Shown here piece after piece: positions 37,821 to 45,474 of a stretch of DNA of 64,000 bases; positions within the stretch are counted from its first letter, which is position 1, and every line of letters begins with the position of its first letter. The position numbers and the translations under genes are program-made. The notes under the pieces were generated by a model that saw nothing but the letters and a program-made list of their open reading frames with translations, was not told the DNA's origin and did not search any database. Origin of the DNA: Streptomyces althioticus (lineage in GTDB: Bacteria; Actinomycetota; Actinomycetes; Streptomycetales; Streptomycetaceae); contig BMSW01000026.1 of NCBI GenBank assembly GCA_014649355.1, forward strand, positions 1 to 64,000. The letters are read 5' to 3'.

Positions 37821-37849
37821 TTGGAACCCCCACGTCAAGTGACTAAAGT
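37821..37849 (+). promoter_or_regulatory. candidate promoter of the esxBA operon
   Basis: TTGGAA (37821-37826), 17 bases, TAAAGT (37844-37849) is a good fit to a housekeeping-type promoter. It would give a leader of about 160 bases before esxB. The whole gap 37679-38016 (338 bases) lies between divergent bldB and esxBA and contains no gene. Confidence 0.45.
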
Positions 37850-38016
37850 GGCTTCGGTGCCACGAGTGTGGTACGGCACGGGGGCGGCGCGGCGCTGCGA
37901 CCACGCGTCGCGCGGGGTGCAGCGGTTCTTGCCCGCCAGGACAGCCTGGATATCCATCCACGGCGGCCCGTCACGGTGGTCCCGGCCGCCGGTGCATCGA
38001 AGGAGGGCAAGCGACC

Positions 38017-38349
38017 ATGAGCGTCAACTACAGCGACTCGGACCTGACCGAGCTCGCGAACAAGATCCGCGACTTCCATACGGACGTGAGCAGCAGGGTG
38101 ACGTCCCTCAACGCTGTCGTCGACATGATCCAGGCGGGCTGGCAGGGTGCCGCGGGCAAGGAGTTCGACTCCGTCCAGCGCGGCGTCAACCAGCACCTGA
38201 AGAAGATCCAGGACGACCTCGTCGACCTCGAGGACGTCATGCGGATGAGCGTCAAGGGCTTCAGCGAGCACGAGCAGCAGCGTGTCACGGAGATCCGGCA
38301 GGTGGACAACTCGTACCAGGTCACCAGCCGCATCACCGACCTCGCCTGA
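38017..38349 (+). CDS. esxB: WXG100 protein of the ESX system
   Basis: A 110-residue helical-hairpin protein with the signature WQG at 42-44. The two helices are DLTELANKIRDFHTDVSSR and KEFDSVQRGVNQHLKKIQDDL. ATG 38017 follows GAAGGAGGG. Members of this family are secreted as heterodimers through the EccC motor. It precedes a second WXG100 gene by 38 bases. In S. coelicolor this pair is known as esxBA and is linked to sporulation; I assign B and A by order only. Confidence 0.92.
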   Translation: MSVNYSDSDLTELANKIRDFHTDVSSRVTSLNAVVDMIQAGWQGAAGKEFDSVQRGVNQHLKKIQDDLVDLEDVMRMSVKGFSEHEQQRVTEIRQVDNSYQVTSRITDLA

Positions 38350-38387
38350 CCGCAGCAACGCCGCCCGCTACCCAGGAGAAACGCACA

Positions 38388-38699
38388 GTGAGCGTCAATT
38401 ACGACCGCACCGCAGTCAACTTCGACACCGTCACCCAGGCCGCCCAGGACGTGCGCAAGACGGCCAAGGAGCTGTCCGACCAGCTCGAGGTCCTCATGCG
38501 CAAGGTCAAGGCCGTGGCCGAGACCTGGGAGGGCGAGGCGAAGACCGCCTACGGTGAGATCCAGCGCAGCAGCAGCTCGGAGATGGACCAGATGTGCCAG
38601 AAACTGAACCGCATCGCCAAGCTGCTGGACGACTCGGTCATCGGCTACAAGGACACGGACCACGGCAACGCGGCCCGCTTCCGCATGCTGATGGGCTGA
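38388..38699 (+). CDS. esxA: WXG100 protein of the ESX system
   Basis: A 103-residue protein, GTG 38388 after AGGAGA. WEG at 47-49 marks the turn between two helices. Near the C-terminus YKDTD fits the YxxxD/E type VII secretion signal, which the upstream partner lacks, so this subunit probably carries the export signal of the dimer. A terminator-like hairpin follows. Confidence 0.92.
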   Translation: MSVNYDRTAVNFDTVTQAAQDVRKTAKELSDQLEVLMRKVKAVAETWEGEAKTAYGEIQRSSSSEMDQMCQKLNRIAKLLDDSVIGYKDTDHGNAARFRMLMG

Positions 38700-38725
38700 C
38701 CGGCCTCGCCGACCCGAAAGGACAG

Positions 38726-38751
38726 GAGGCGGCCCGCCCCAGGGCCGCCTC
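38726..38751 (+). terminator. hairpin after esxBA
   Basis: A perfect 10-bp stem (GAGGCGGCCC with GGGCCGCCTC) and a 6-base loop, 26 bases after the esxA stop. It may limit read-through into the downstream genes and explain higher esxBA expression. Confidence 0.65.
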
Positions 38752-38830
38752 TTGGCATGTGGGAAACACCACGAGGCATGTCGCAAAGGCGCGTTGCGCG
38801 CCGTGAAGCGCATGTGTGATCTTTGGGCGC

Positions 38831-39343
38831 ATGTGTGCGAACGGGGGAAGCACGGACACCACGGCTGCGCCGGAACACCCGGGTGAGCCGGACGACGAGA
38901 CGCGCCTGGTCGAGGTCGTGCGACGCGCGAGGAACGGGGGCGCGTCACCTCATGACGTCTTCGAGACGTTCCTGCGGGCCCGCGTCTACTGCGAACGACC
39001 GGACGCCCCCGGTTTCCTGACCGTCACCGCGTCGGAGGTACCGGGCGAGGACCAACGCGCCCCTCAGGGCTTTCGCATCCTCGACCTGGCCGTCGTCTCC
39101 GACGCCACGGAGCAACCGACGCGGTTGGTTCCGGTGTTCACATCGCTGGAACAGTTCGCGCTGTTCACGGGCGGAGGAGCCTGGTTCTCGACGACAGGCG
39201 CCGACGTTCTCGGCCTGCTGCCGCCGGGGCTCGACGTGTGGCTGGACCCGGCCGCCGAGCATGCGGTACGCCTCACCTCGGCCGCCACGAGGATCGAGCC
39301 GGTCCTGCACATCTCGTACCGCTCCCGTGGGAGCGCGGCATGA
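38831..39343 (+). CDS. SseB-like protein in the ESX locus
   Basis: A 170-residue protein from ATG 38831; an in-frame GTG at 38816 is also possible. The middle part (VPVFTSLEQFALFTGGGAWF) and GADVLGLLPPGLDVWLDPAAEHAVRL match the SseB N-terminal domain, which occurs in many actinobacterial type VII loci and is otherwise known from type III secretion enhancer proteins. No signal peptide. It overlaps the next gene by four bases (ATGA), so it likely serves as a cytosolic helper for the proteins encoded after it. Several GCATGT copies occur just upstream (38755-38835). Confidence 0.8.
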   Translation: MCANGGSTDTTAAPEHPGEPDDETRLVEVVRRARNGGASPHDVFETFLRARVYCERPDAPGFLTVTASEVPGEDQRAPQGFRILDLAVVSDATEQPTRLVPVFTSLEQFALFTGGGAWFSTTGADVLGLLPPGLDVWLDPAAEHAVRLTSAATRIEPVLHISYRSRGSAA

Positions 39344-39837
39344 GTGACACCCAAGGATGGCTCATCCCGCTGGGCGCGGACGGAGGCGAGTTCAAGTGGG
39401 AGGTCCAGTTCCTCCAGTCGATCGCGCACCCCCTGGAAGAGTCCACGGCCGCCGCGCGGAAGATCTCCAAGGAACGCGCCGAGGCGGCCTTCGATCTGGC
39501 TTCGCTGGCCGGTGAGGACAAGACCGGGGCGAACGAAGTGACGGGCGCGGTCAACGACTTCCTCGACAAGTGGTGCCACGGCCTCGGCTGCATCGCGGAC
39601 GACGCGGACGTGATCGTCGCCGCGCTGAGCGCCACCATCAACGACTTCCTGGTCACCGAGACCAAGACCCGGTACAAGGCCATGATGCTCGAGCGGCAGC
39701 AGCAGTTCGAGGACGACCATCCGGTCACCGAATTTTTCGAGGGGCACGGCATCGCGGAGAAGCGCACCGAGATTCGCGGCCGCCTGGAACCGGTCGACCG
39801 TGACGGCGGAACCGGCCCCGATCAGGCCCCGCGATAG
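39340..39837 (+). CDS. small helical protein between SseB-like and RHS genes
   Basis: A 165-residue acidic protein, ATG overlapping the SseB-like stop. The N-terminus is TQGWLIPLGADGGEFKWEV. The rest is helical (PLEESTAAARKISKERAEAAF and a later long helix KTRYKAMMLERQQQFEDDH) without a signal peptide. No WXG turn is evident, but size and helix content fit an ESX-type partner or chaperone. It is 23 bases upstream of the RHS toxin gene and may help its export. I do not recognise the family. Confidence 0.7.
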   Translation: MSDTQGWLIPLGADGGEFKWEVQFLQSIAHPLEESTAAARKISKERAEAAFDLASLAGEDKTGANEVTGAVNDFLDKWCHGLGCIADDADVIVAALSATINDFLVTETKTRYKAMMLERQQQFEDDHPVTEFFEGHGIAEKRTEIRGRLEPVDRDGGTGPDQAPR

Positions 39838-39860
39838 AGGCAGGAGCAGGAACACCCAGC

Positions 39861-42800
39861 ATGTCGGAGAAACGGTTCCTCTTCCGCCGCATATGGATCG
39901 GCCCCGACGACACCGTCCAGGACTGGGTTCCGGGCAAGCCCGCCGAACTCGACCGGCTGGTCAAGAAGCTCGGCGGTGCGGCGGCCCACTTCGGCGAGGG
40001 CGCGGAACAACTGCGCAAGCTCAACACCGATCCCTGGCAGGGCGAGGCCGCGGAGGAGTTCCGCAAGACGGTCAAGAAACTGCCCAAGGACCTCGACGGA
40101 GCGATGAACGCCTTCGTCGAGGCGGGCGTCGCCGTGCTCGCCTACCGCGAGGTGCTCGACGGGGCCCAGCGACTGACCCAGCGGATCCTCGACCACGAGG
40201 CCCCGCTCGCCCGCGACCTCTCGCGTCAGTACGCCAAGGCCGTGGACGACTACAACACGGCGGTCAAGGCCGGGGAGACGAGCCTTCCGACCCGGCCTCC
40301 CGAGACGGACCCCGGCAGAACGGCGATGGCCGAGCTCGTCGAGATGATCAACGGTGCGCAGGAGGAGGTCGCGCAGGCAGCGACCACCGCCAGGCGAAGC
40401 CTCGACAAAGCCGCCGAGAAGGCCCCGAAACGGCCGAGCGGCTGGCAGCGCGCCACCGAAGGTGCGAAGGAGGGCTGGAACGACCTCGTCGAGTTCGGCC
40501 TGGCGGTCAACCCGGGCCGGCTGCTGACCGAGCCGAAGGCCTACCTGCACGACGCGGCGATGGTCATCGACGGCGGCGTCAACGCGGTCAGGGACCCGAT
40601 CGGCTTCTCGAAGGACGTCTACCAGGGCGCCTCCAACACCTGGGACGAGTTCCAGAAGGACCCGGCCCGCATGCTCGGGTACATGGCGCCCAGCCTCGCC
40701 GGGGGAGCGGCCTTCAAGGGCGCGGGCAGTCTGGCGCGTCACATGGACGGCCGTAACGCCCTCGGCAGTCCGACGGGCCTGGGCACGGCCGGCTCCCACG
40801 TGGACGGCAGCGACCCCGGCACCCACAGCGACGGCCACGCCACGCAGCACAACCCCACCGACCCGGTGGATCTGGCCACCGGCAAGATGTACATGCCGCA
40901 GACCGACGTGGCCCTTCCCGCGACGCTGCCCCTCCTGTTCAAGCGGCGCGCCGAGTCCGGCTACCGTGCCGGCCGCTGGTTCGGCCCCTCATGGTCGTCG
41001 ACCGTGGACCAGCGGCTCGAGATCGAGCCCGAGCGCATCGTCTTCGTCCACGAGGACGGTCTGATCCTGGCGTACCCACATCCGGGGGAGGGTGGTACGA
41101 GCCTTCCCACGGAAGGACCACGCTGGGAACTGCGCTCCGAGCCCGAGGGCTACTCGATCATCGACCCCGCTGCGGGCCGCACCTGGCACTTCGCCCGGCA
41201 CACCGACGCCCACGCGCTTCTGGAACAGATAGACGACCGCAACGGCAACCGGATCACGCTCGAACACGACGCCGACGGCACCCCCACAGCCGTTACGCAC
41301 AGTGGCGGCTACCGGATCCGTGTCAGCACGGAGGACCACAGGATCACCGCCCTCCACCTGGCTGGTGCCGCTCCCGACGGGGGCGACCAGGAGCTGATCC
41401 GTTACGGCTACTCCCCGGCGGGCGACCTCACCGAGGTGGTGAACTCCTCGGGCGTGCCCCTGCGCTTCACCTACGACGAAGCGGGACGCATCACCTCCTG
41501 GACCGACACCAACGACCGCGGCTACACCTACGAGTACGACGACCGCGACCGCTGCATCGCCGAGGGCGGCACCGAAGGCCACATGAGCCTGCGCATCGCG
41601 TACTCCGACCGGGACCCCGAGACGGGCCTGCGCACCACCACCGCCACGACGGGCACCGGACACGTCTACCGGTACTTCGTCAACGACCTGTGCCAGGTCG
41701 TGGCAGAGAGCGACCCGGTGGGTGCGGTGACCCGCTTCGAGCGGGACCGCTACAACCGCCTGCTGACCCGAACGGACCCGTTGGGTCACACCACGCGCTA
41801 CACCTACGACGAGGCCGGCAACCTCACCTCGGTCACCCACCCCGACGGCAGCGAGTCGCAGGCCGACTACAACGACCTTCACCTCCCCACGACGGTCCGG
41901 CACTCCAACGGCACCACCACCCACCAGGCGTACGACCTCCGCGGCAACAGGTCATCCACCACGGCGCCGACGGGCCACACCACCCGCTTCACCCGCGACG
42001 AGCAGGGCCGCCTGACGGGCGTCGTCGACCCTCTGGGCAACACGACGACGGTCCACTGCGACGACGCGGGACTGCCCGTACGTGTCGTGGACCCGCTCGG
42101 CGCGACGACGTCCTACGACCGTGACCCCTTCGGCCGGCCTGTCGCGATCACGGAGCCCACGGGCGCGGTGACGCGCCTCGAGTGGACGGTGGAAGGCCGC
42201 CTGGCCCGTCGCACCACGGCCGATGGCGGCACCGAGTCCTGGACCTACGACGGCGAGGGCAACTGCACCACCCACACCGACCGACTCGGCGGCACCACAC
42301 ACTTCGCATACAGGCACTTCGATCTGCTGACGGCGCGCACGGGTCCCGACGGCGTGCGCTACGAATTCGAGCACGACACGGAGCTGAACCTCACCCAGGT
42401 CACCAACCCTCAGGGGCTGACCTGGAACTACACCTATGACCCCGCGGGCCGCCTGGCCACGGAGACCGACTTCGACGGCCGCACCCTCACCTACACCTAC
42501 GACGGAGCAGGGCGCCTGGCCTCCCGTAGAGACGTGCTGGGCCAGACACTCTCCTACGAGCGCGACGCGCTGGGCCGGGCGACAGCCAAGCGCACACCCG
42601 ACGGTGTCACCACTTACGCGTACGACACGACCGGCCAGCTGATCGAAGCCGTCGGGCCCGACGGCACGACGGTGACGATCGACCGGGACATCCACGGTCG
42701 CGTCCTCTCCGAGACGGTCGATGGCCGCGTTCTCACCTACACCTACGACGACTTCGGCCGCCGCACGGCCCGCACGACCCCTTCGGGCGTGACCACCACA

Positions 42801-44387
42801 TGGACCTACGACACGACGGGCCGCAGCGTCGGCATGACGGCCTCGGGACGCACCATCGACCTCGCGTACGACCCGGCAGGACGGGAAGTGACGCGCCGCA
42901 TAGGTGAAGTGCTCACTCTGGACCAGGCGTACGACGCCCTGGGGCGCCTGACCACACAGTCGGTGACTGGCCCAGCCGGCCGCTCCGTGCAGCACCGCGC
43001 CTATTCCTACCGTGCCGACGGCAACCTGACCGCCATTGAGGACCAGCTGGCCGGCTCGCGCCGCTTCGAACTGGACCCGACGGGCCGTGTGACGGCGGTG
43101 CAGGCCGCGAACTGGACGGAGCGCTACGCCTACGACGAAGCTGGCAACCAGACGTCCGCGTCCTGGCCGACGTCCCATCCGGGCGGCGAGGCGACCGGCT
43201 CCCGCGATTACACGGGCACCCGCATCACCCGAGCCGGACGCGTCCGATACGAACACGACGCCCTGGGCCGCACCACCCTCCGCCAGAAGTCACGCCTGTC
43301 CCGCAAGCCGGACACGTGGCACTACGCCTGGGACGCGGAGGACCGCCTGACCTCGGTCATCACCCCGGACGGCACCCGCTGGAGCTACGCCTACGACCCC
43401 CTGGGACGCAGAACGGCCAAACGCCGGCTTGCAGCGGACGGGGAAACGGTCACGGAAGAGATCCTCTTCACCTGGGACGGCACCACCCTCTGCGAACAGA
43501 CGACGAGATCCGCGTCCCTCCCCAACCCGGTCACGCTGACCTGGAACCACCGGGGCCTGCACCCGATCACCCAGTCGGAACGCATCACCGCCGCGGACGC
43601 CCCCCAGCACGAGATCGACTCCCGTTTCTTCGCCATCGTCACGGACCTGGTCGGCACCCCTACCGAACTCGTCGACGAGCAGGGCGGCATAGCCTGGCGC
43701 ACCCGCAGCACCCTCTGGGGCACCACCACCTGGCCGACCTCCAGCACGGCCTACACCCCCCTCCGCTTCCCCGGCCAGTACCACGACACGGAAACAGGCC
43801 TCCACTACAACTACTTCCGCCACTACGATCCGGAAACAGCGCGATACTTCACGGCGGACCCACTCGGTCTGGCGCCGGCCTTCAACGTCAGCGCTTACGT
43901 GGCTAACCCGTTCACATGGAGCGACTCACTGGGTCTGGCACCCGACGGGTGCCCCAACGAAGAGCACCTCTTCCGCGGCACCACCCGAGGCTTCGACGCC
44001 AGCAGTGGCACTCAAGAGTCTGGATACACCCCAACTTCCACCGACCCAGGTGTTGCCACGGCCTTCGCCAGGCATTCCGAGCAGTACGGAGAAGCCGTGG
44101 TGCAAGTGATCCCCCGGAGCGCACTGGACGGTGTACCCCTGGAGTCAGGCTACATCCGAGCCGAAGCCGAGGTCGCGGTAGGCCTGCCGGCGTCAGAGTT
44201 GGCTCGACGAGCAAGTATTCATCTGCCGTCGGACGTTGCACATGACATCCTTAAAGGAATGGGGATCCATGTACCGCAAGTAAGGACGTACGAGGGCATG
44301 AGCGACGCCTTGGAGTGGGACATCCCGAAGCTCACGTCGGAGCAAATCGCGCAATTCCTGTCGGAGGCGTACAAATATGGAAAATGA
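39861..44387 (+). CDS. RHS/YD-repeat polymorphic toxin with ADP-ribosyltransferase-like tip
   Basis: A 1,508-residue protein, ATG after GGCAGGAGCAGGAAC. Residues 1-200 are helical with a WXG-type turn (WQG, 59-61), which points to type VII export. A DUF6531-like segment follows (HNPTDPVDLATGKMY, then WFGPSWSSTVDQRL), then some 800 residues of YD repeats forming the RHS shell. The core ends with YNYFRHYDPETARYFTADP and DSLGLAP near residue 1360. The last 145 residues look like an R-S-E ADP-ribosyltransferase: Arg1372 in FRGTT, Ser1393 in TPTSTDP, and Glu1435-x-Glu1437 in RAEAEVAVG. The gene overlaps its putative immunity gene by 11 bases. The target of the toxin is unknown. Confidence 0.9.
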   Translation: MSEKRFLFRRIWIGPDDTVQDWVPGKPAELDRLVKKLGGAAAHFGEGAEQLRKLNTDPWQGEAAEEFRKTVKKLPKDLDGAMNAFVEAGVAVLAYREVLDGAQRLTQRILDHEAPLARDLSRQYAKAVDDYNTAVKAGETSLPTRPPETDPGRTAMAELVEMINGAQEEVAQAATTARRSLDKAAEKAPKRPSGWQRATEGAKEGWNDLVEFGLAVNPGRLLTEPKAYLHDAAMVIDGGVNAVRDPIGFSKDVYQGASNTWDEFQKDPARMLGYMAPSLAGGAAFKGAGSLARHMDGRNALGSPTGLGTAGSHVDGSDPGTHSDGHATQHNPTDPVDLATGKMYMPQTDVALPATLPLLFKRRAESGYRAGRWFGPSWSSTVDQRLEIEPERIVFVHEDGLILAYPHPGEGGTSLPTEGPRWELRSEPEGYSIIDPAAGRTWHFARHTDAHALLEQIDDRNGNRITLEHDADGTPTAVTHSGGYRIRVSTEDHRITALHLAGAAPDGGDQELIRYGYSPAGDLTEVVNSSGVPLRFTYDEAGRITSWTDTNDRGYTYEYDDRDRCIAEGGTEGHMSLRIAYSDRDPETGLRTTTATTGTGHVYRYFVNDLCQVVAESDPVGAVTRFERDRYNRLLTRTDPLGHTTRYTYDEAGNLTSVTHPDGSESQADYNDLHLPTTVRHSNGTTTHQAYDLRGNRSSTTAPTGHTTRFTRDEQGRLTGVVDPLGNTTTVHCDDAGLPVRVVDPLGATTSYDRDPFGRPVAITEPTGAVTRLEWTVEGRLARRTTADGGTESWTYDGEGNCTTHTDRLGGTTHFAYRHFDLLTARTGPDGVRYEFEHDTELNLTQVTNPQGLTWNYTYDPAGRLATETDFDGRTLTYTYDGAGRLASRRDVLGQTLSYERDALGRATAKRTPDGVTTYAYDTTGQLIEAVGPDGTTVTIDRDIHGRVLSETVDGRVLTYTYDDFGRRTARTTPSGVTTTWTYDTTGRSVGMTASGRTIDLAYDPAGREVTRRIGEVLTLDQAYDALGRLTTQSVTGPAGRSVQHRAYSYRADGNLTAIEDQLAGSRRFELDPTGRVTAVQAANWTERYAYDEAGNQTSASWPTSHPGGEATGSRDYTGTRITRAGRVRYEHDALGRTTLRQKSRLSRKPDTWHYAWDAEDRLTSVITPDGTRWSYAYDPLGRRTAKRRLAADGETVTEEILFTWDGTTLCEQTTRSASLPNPVTLTWNHRGLHPITQSERITAADAPQHEIDSRFFAIVTDLVGTPTELVDEQGGIAWRTRSTLWGTTTWPTSSTAYTPLRFPGQYHDTETGLHYNYFRHYDPETARYFTADPLGLAPAFNVSAYVANPFTWSDSLGLAPDGCPNEEHLFRGTTRGFDASSGTQESGYTPTSTDPGVATAFARHSEQYGEAVVQVIPRSALDGVPLESGYIRAEAEVAVGLPASELARRASIHLPSDVAHDILKGMGIHVPQVRTYEGMSDALEWDIPKLTSEQIAQFLSEAYKYGK

Positions 44388-44670
44388 CAATGTGCGCGGG
44401 AAGTTGCAGATCTACTCCGTAGAAGATCGAGGGCCTACTCGCGCCACTTGTGTCGTTCGCTGTGTAGGTGGGATCGCTCGTACGGGACATCGCTTCACCG
44501 TAAACTCCGCGCCAGACTCCTCCGGTGAAAATATGCCTATTACGCTCACGCGTATCATCCGCTACGGCGAAACGGTAAATTTCGTTGATCCTCCTCACAA
44601 TGCAAAAGTTGATTTCTCCGGCGAAGGTGTGAGTGCCTTGGCACGAGGTGTGATCGTCGTGGCGCACTGA
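44377..44670 (+). CDS. putative immunity protein, EF-Tu domain 2-like
   Basis: A 97-residue protein whose start overlaps the RHS stop by 11 bases, the usual place for an immunity gene. The sequence reads like the beta-barrel domain 2 of EF-Tu-type GTPases: VEDRGPTRATCVVR, GGIARTGHRFTV, then TLTRI, VDPPHNAKVDFSGEGV and LARGVIVV, but without a G domain. Codons with A or T in the third position are far more common than in the neighbours (GAA AAT GAC AAT at the start), which suggests recent acquisition together with the toxin tip. It could bind the toxin directly or mimic its target. Inference only. Confidence 0.75.
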   Translation: MENDNVRGKLQIYSVEDRGPTRATCVVRCVGGIARTGHRFTVNSAPDSSGENMPITLTRIIRYGETVNFVDPPHNAKVDFSGEGVSALARGVIVVAH

Positions 44671-44823
44671 CGTTTCGCCCCTCGCGCCGACGCCGCAGCA
44701 CATGCAGACGCTGTCGAGCCTGCTTTTCGCCCGCAGCGCAGGACGTCACCATCAGACCCGCTACCGCCGGTTATGGACAGTTGAGGCCCGGAAACGGCGC
44801 TTGCCGTGCTCGTCGTGTCCGGT

Positions 44824-45471
44824 TCACGCATGGAGTCCGGAAACGGGGCGGGGCGCTTCCGAGACGAGTTCAGGGGAACTACAACCCAGTTCGCTCGCCA
44901 CTTCCCGCGCGGCGGCGTTCAGGACGAGGATGTTGGCGCGTGACAGCCGTATGTCCGAGGCTTCCACCTTCCGGAAGCGTTCAAGGTCGGCGTGGATGAG
45001 GATCTCCTTCGCGGGGGTACTCATGCGGCAACGGAAGTAGAGGGCGGCAGTGTGCTCTGAAGCGTATGCCGACTCGCCAGTCTTGTAGAAGGTGAAGATT
45101 TGCTCGTCGTCGGCGTCGGACTTGTTCACCGCGACAGCCTCCCGGAAGTTGATGGCGAGCACCTCCTTTCCATCGTCCGTCGACTGGAGTCTGCAGTACG
45201 GTGATCCAAGGATCTCTTCGCCTTCGATTTTCCCGTCAGCACTCCGCAGAGACTGCAGTGTCTCGCCAGGCTTCGATCGATTGTCCGTAAAACTGTCCGT
45301 GCCGGTGACTTCCTGCAGCGCTGACGCGACGTCAGGACGTTCGGCGAACGCTCCACAAACGGTTGCGCTACTTTCTCCCTGAGGCTCCTCCTTGCCGTCA
45401 TCATCAGTGCAGCCGCTCAATGCAACCGCGAGGATCATCGCCGGGATGAGGAATATCTGGCGCTGTCTCAT
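44824..45471 (-). CDS. lipoprotein at the end of the eccC operon
   Basis: A 215-residue protein with a clear lipoprotein signal: MRQRQIFLIPAMILAVALSGC, the Cys at position 21 being the lipid-modified residue. Four further cysteines lie in the mature part (VCGAF, SPYC, FRC and LGCSS), enough for disulfides. ATG 45471 is three bases after the stop of the 775-residue secreted protein, so they are a pair. No family recognised. A membrane-anchored outer-face partner or immunity protein for that secreted protein is the simplest reading. The 153 bases to the convergent immunity gene hold nothing I can name. Confidence 0.75.
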   Translation of the reverse strand: MRQRQIFLIPAMILAVALSGCTDDDGKEEPQGESSATVCGAFAERPDVASALQEVTGTDSFTDNRSKPGETLQSLRSADGKIEGEEILGSPYCRLQSTDDGKEVLAINFREAVAVNKSDADDEQIFTFYKTGESAYASEHTAALYFRCRMSTPAKEILIHADLERFRKVEASDIRLSRANILVLNAAAREVASELGCSSPELVSEAPRPVSGLHA

Positions 45472-45474
45472 AGT

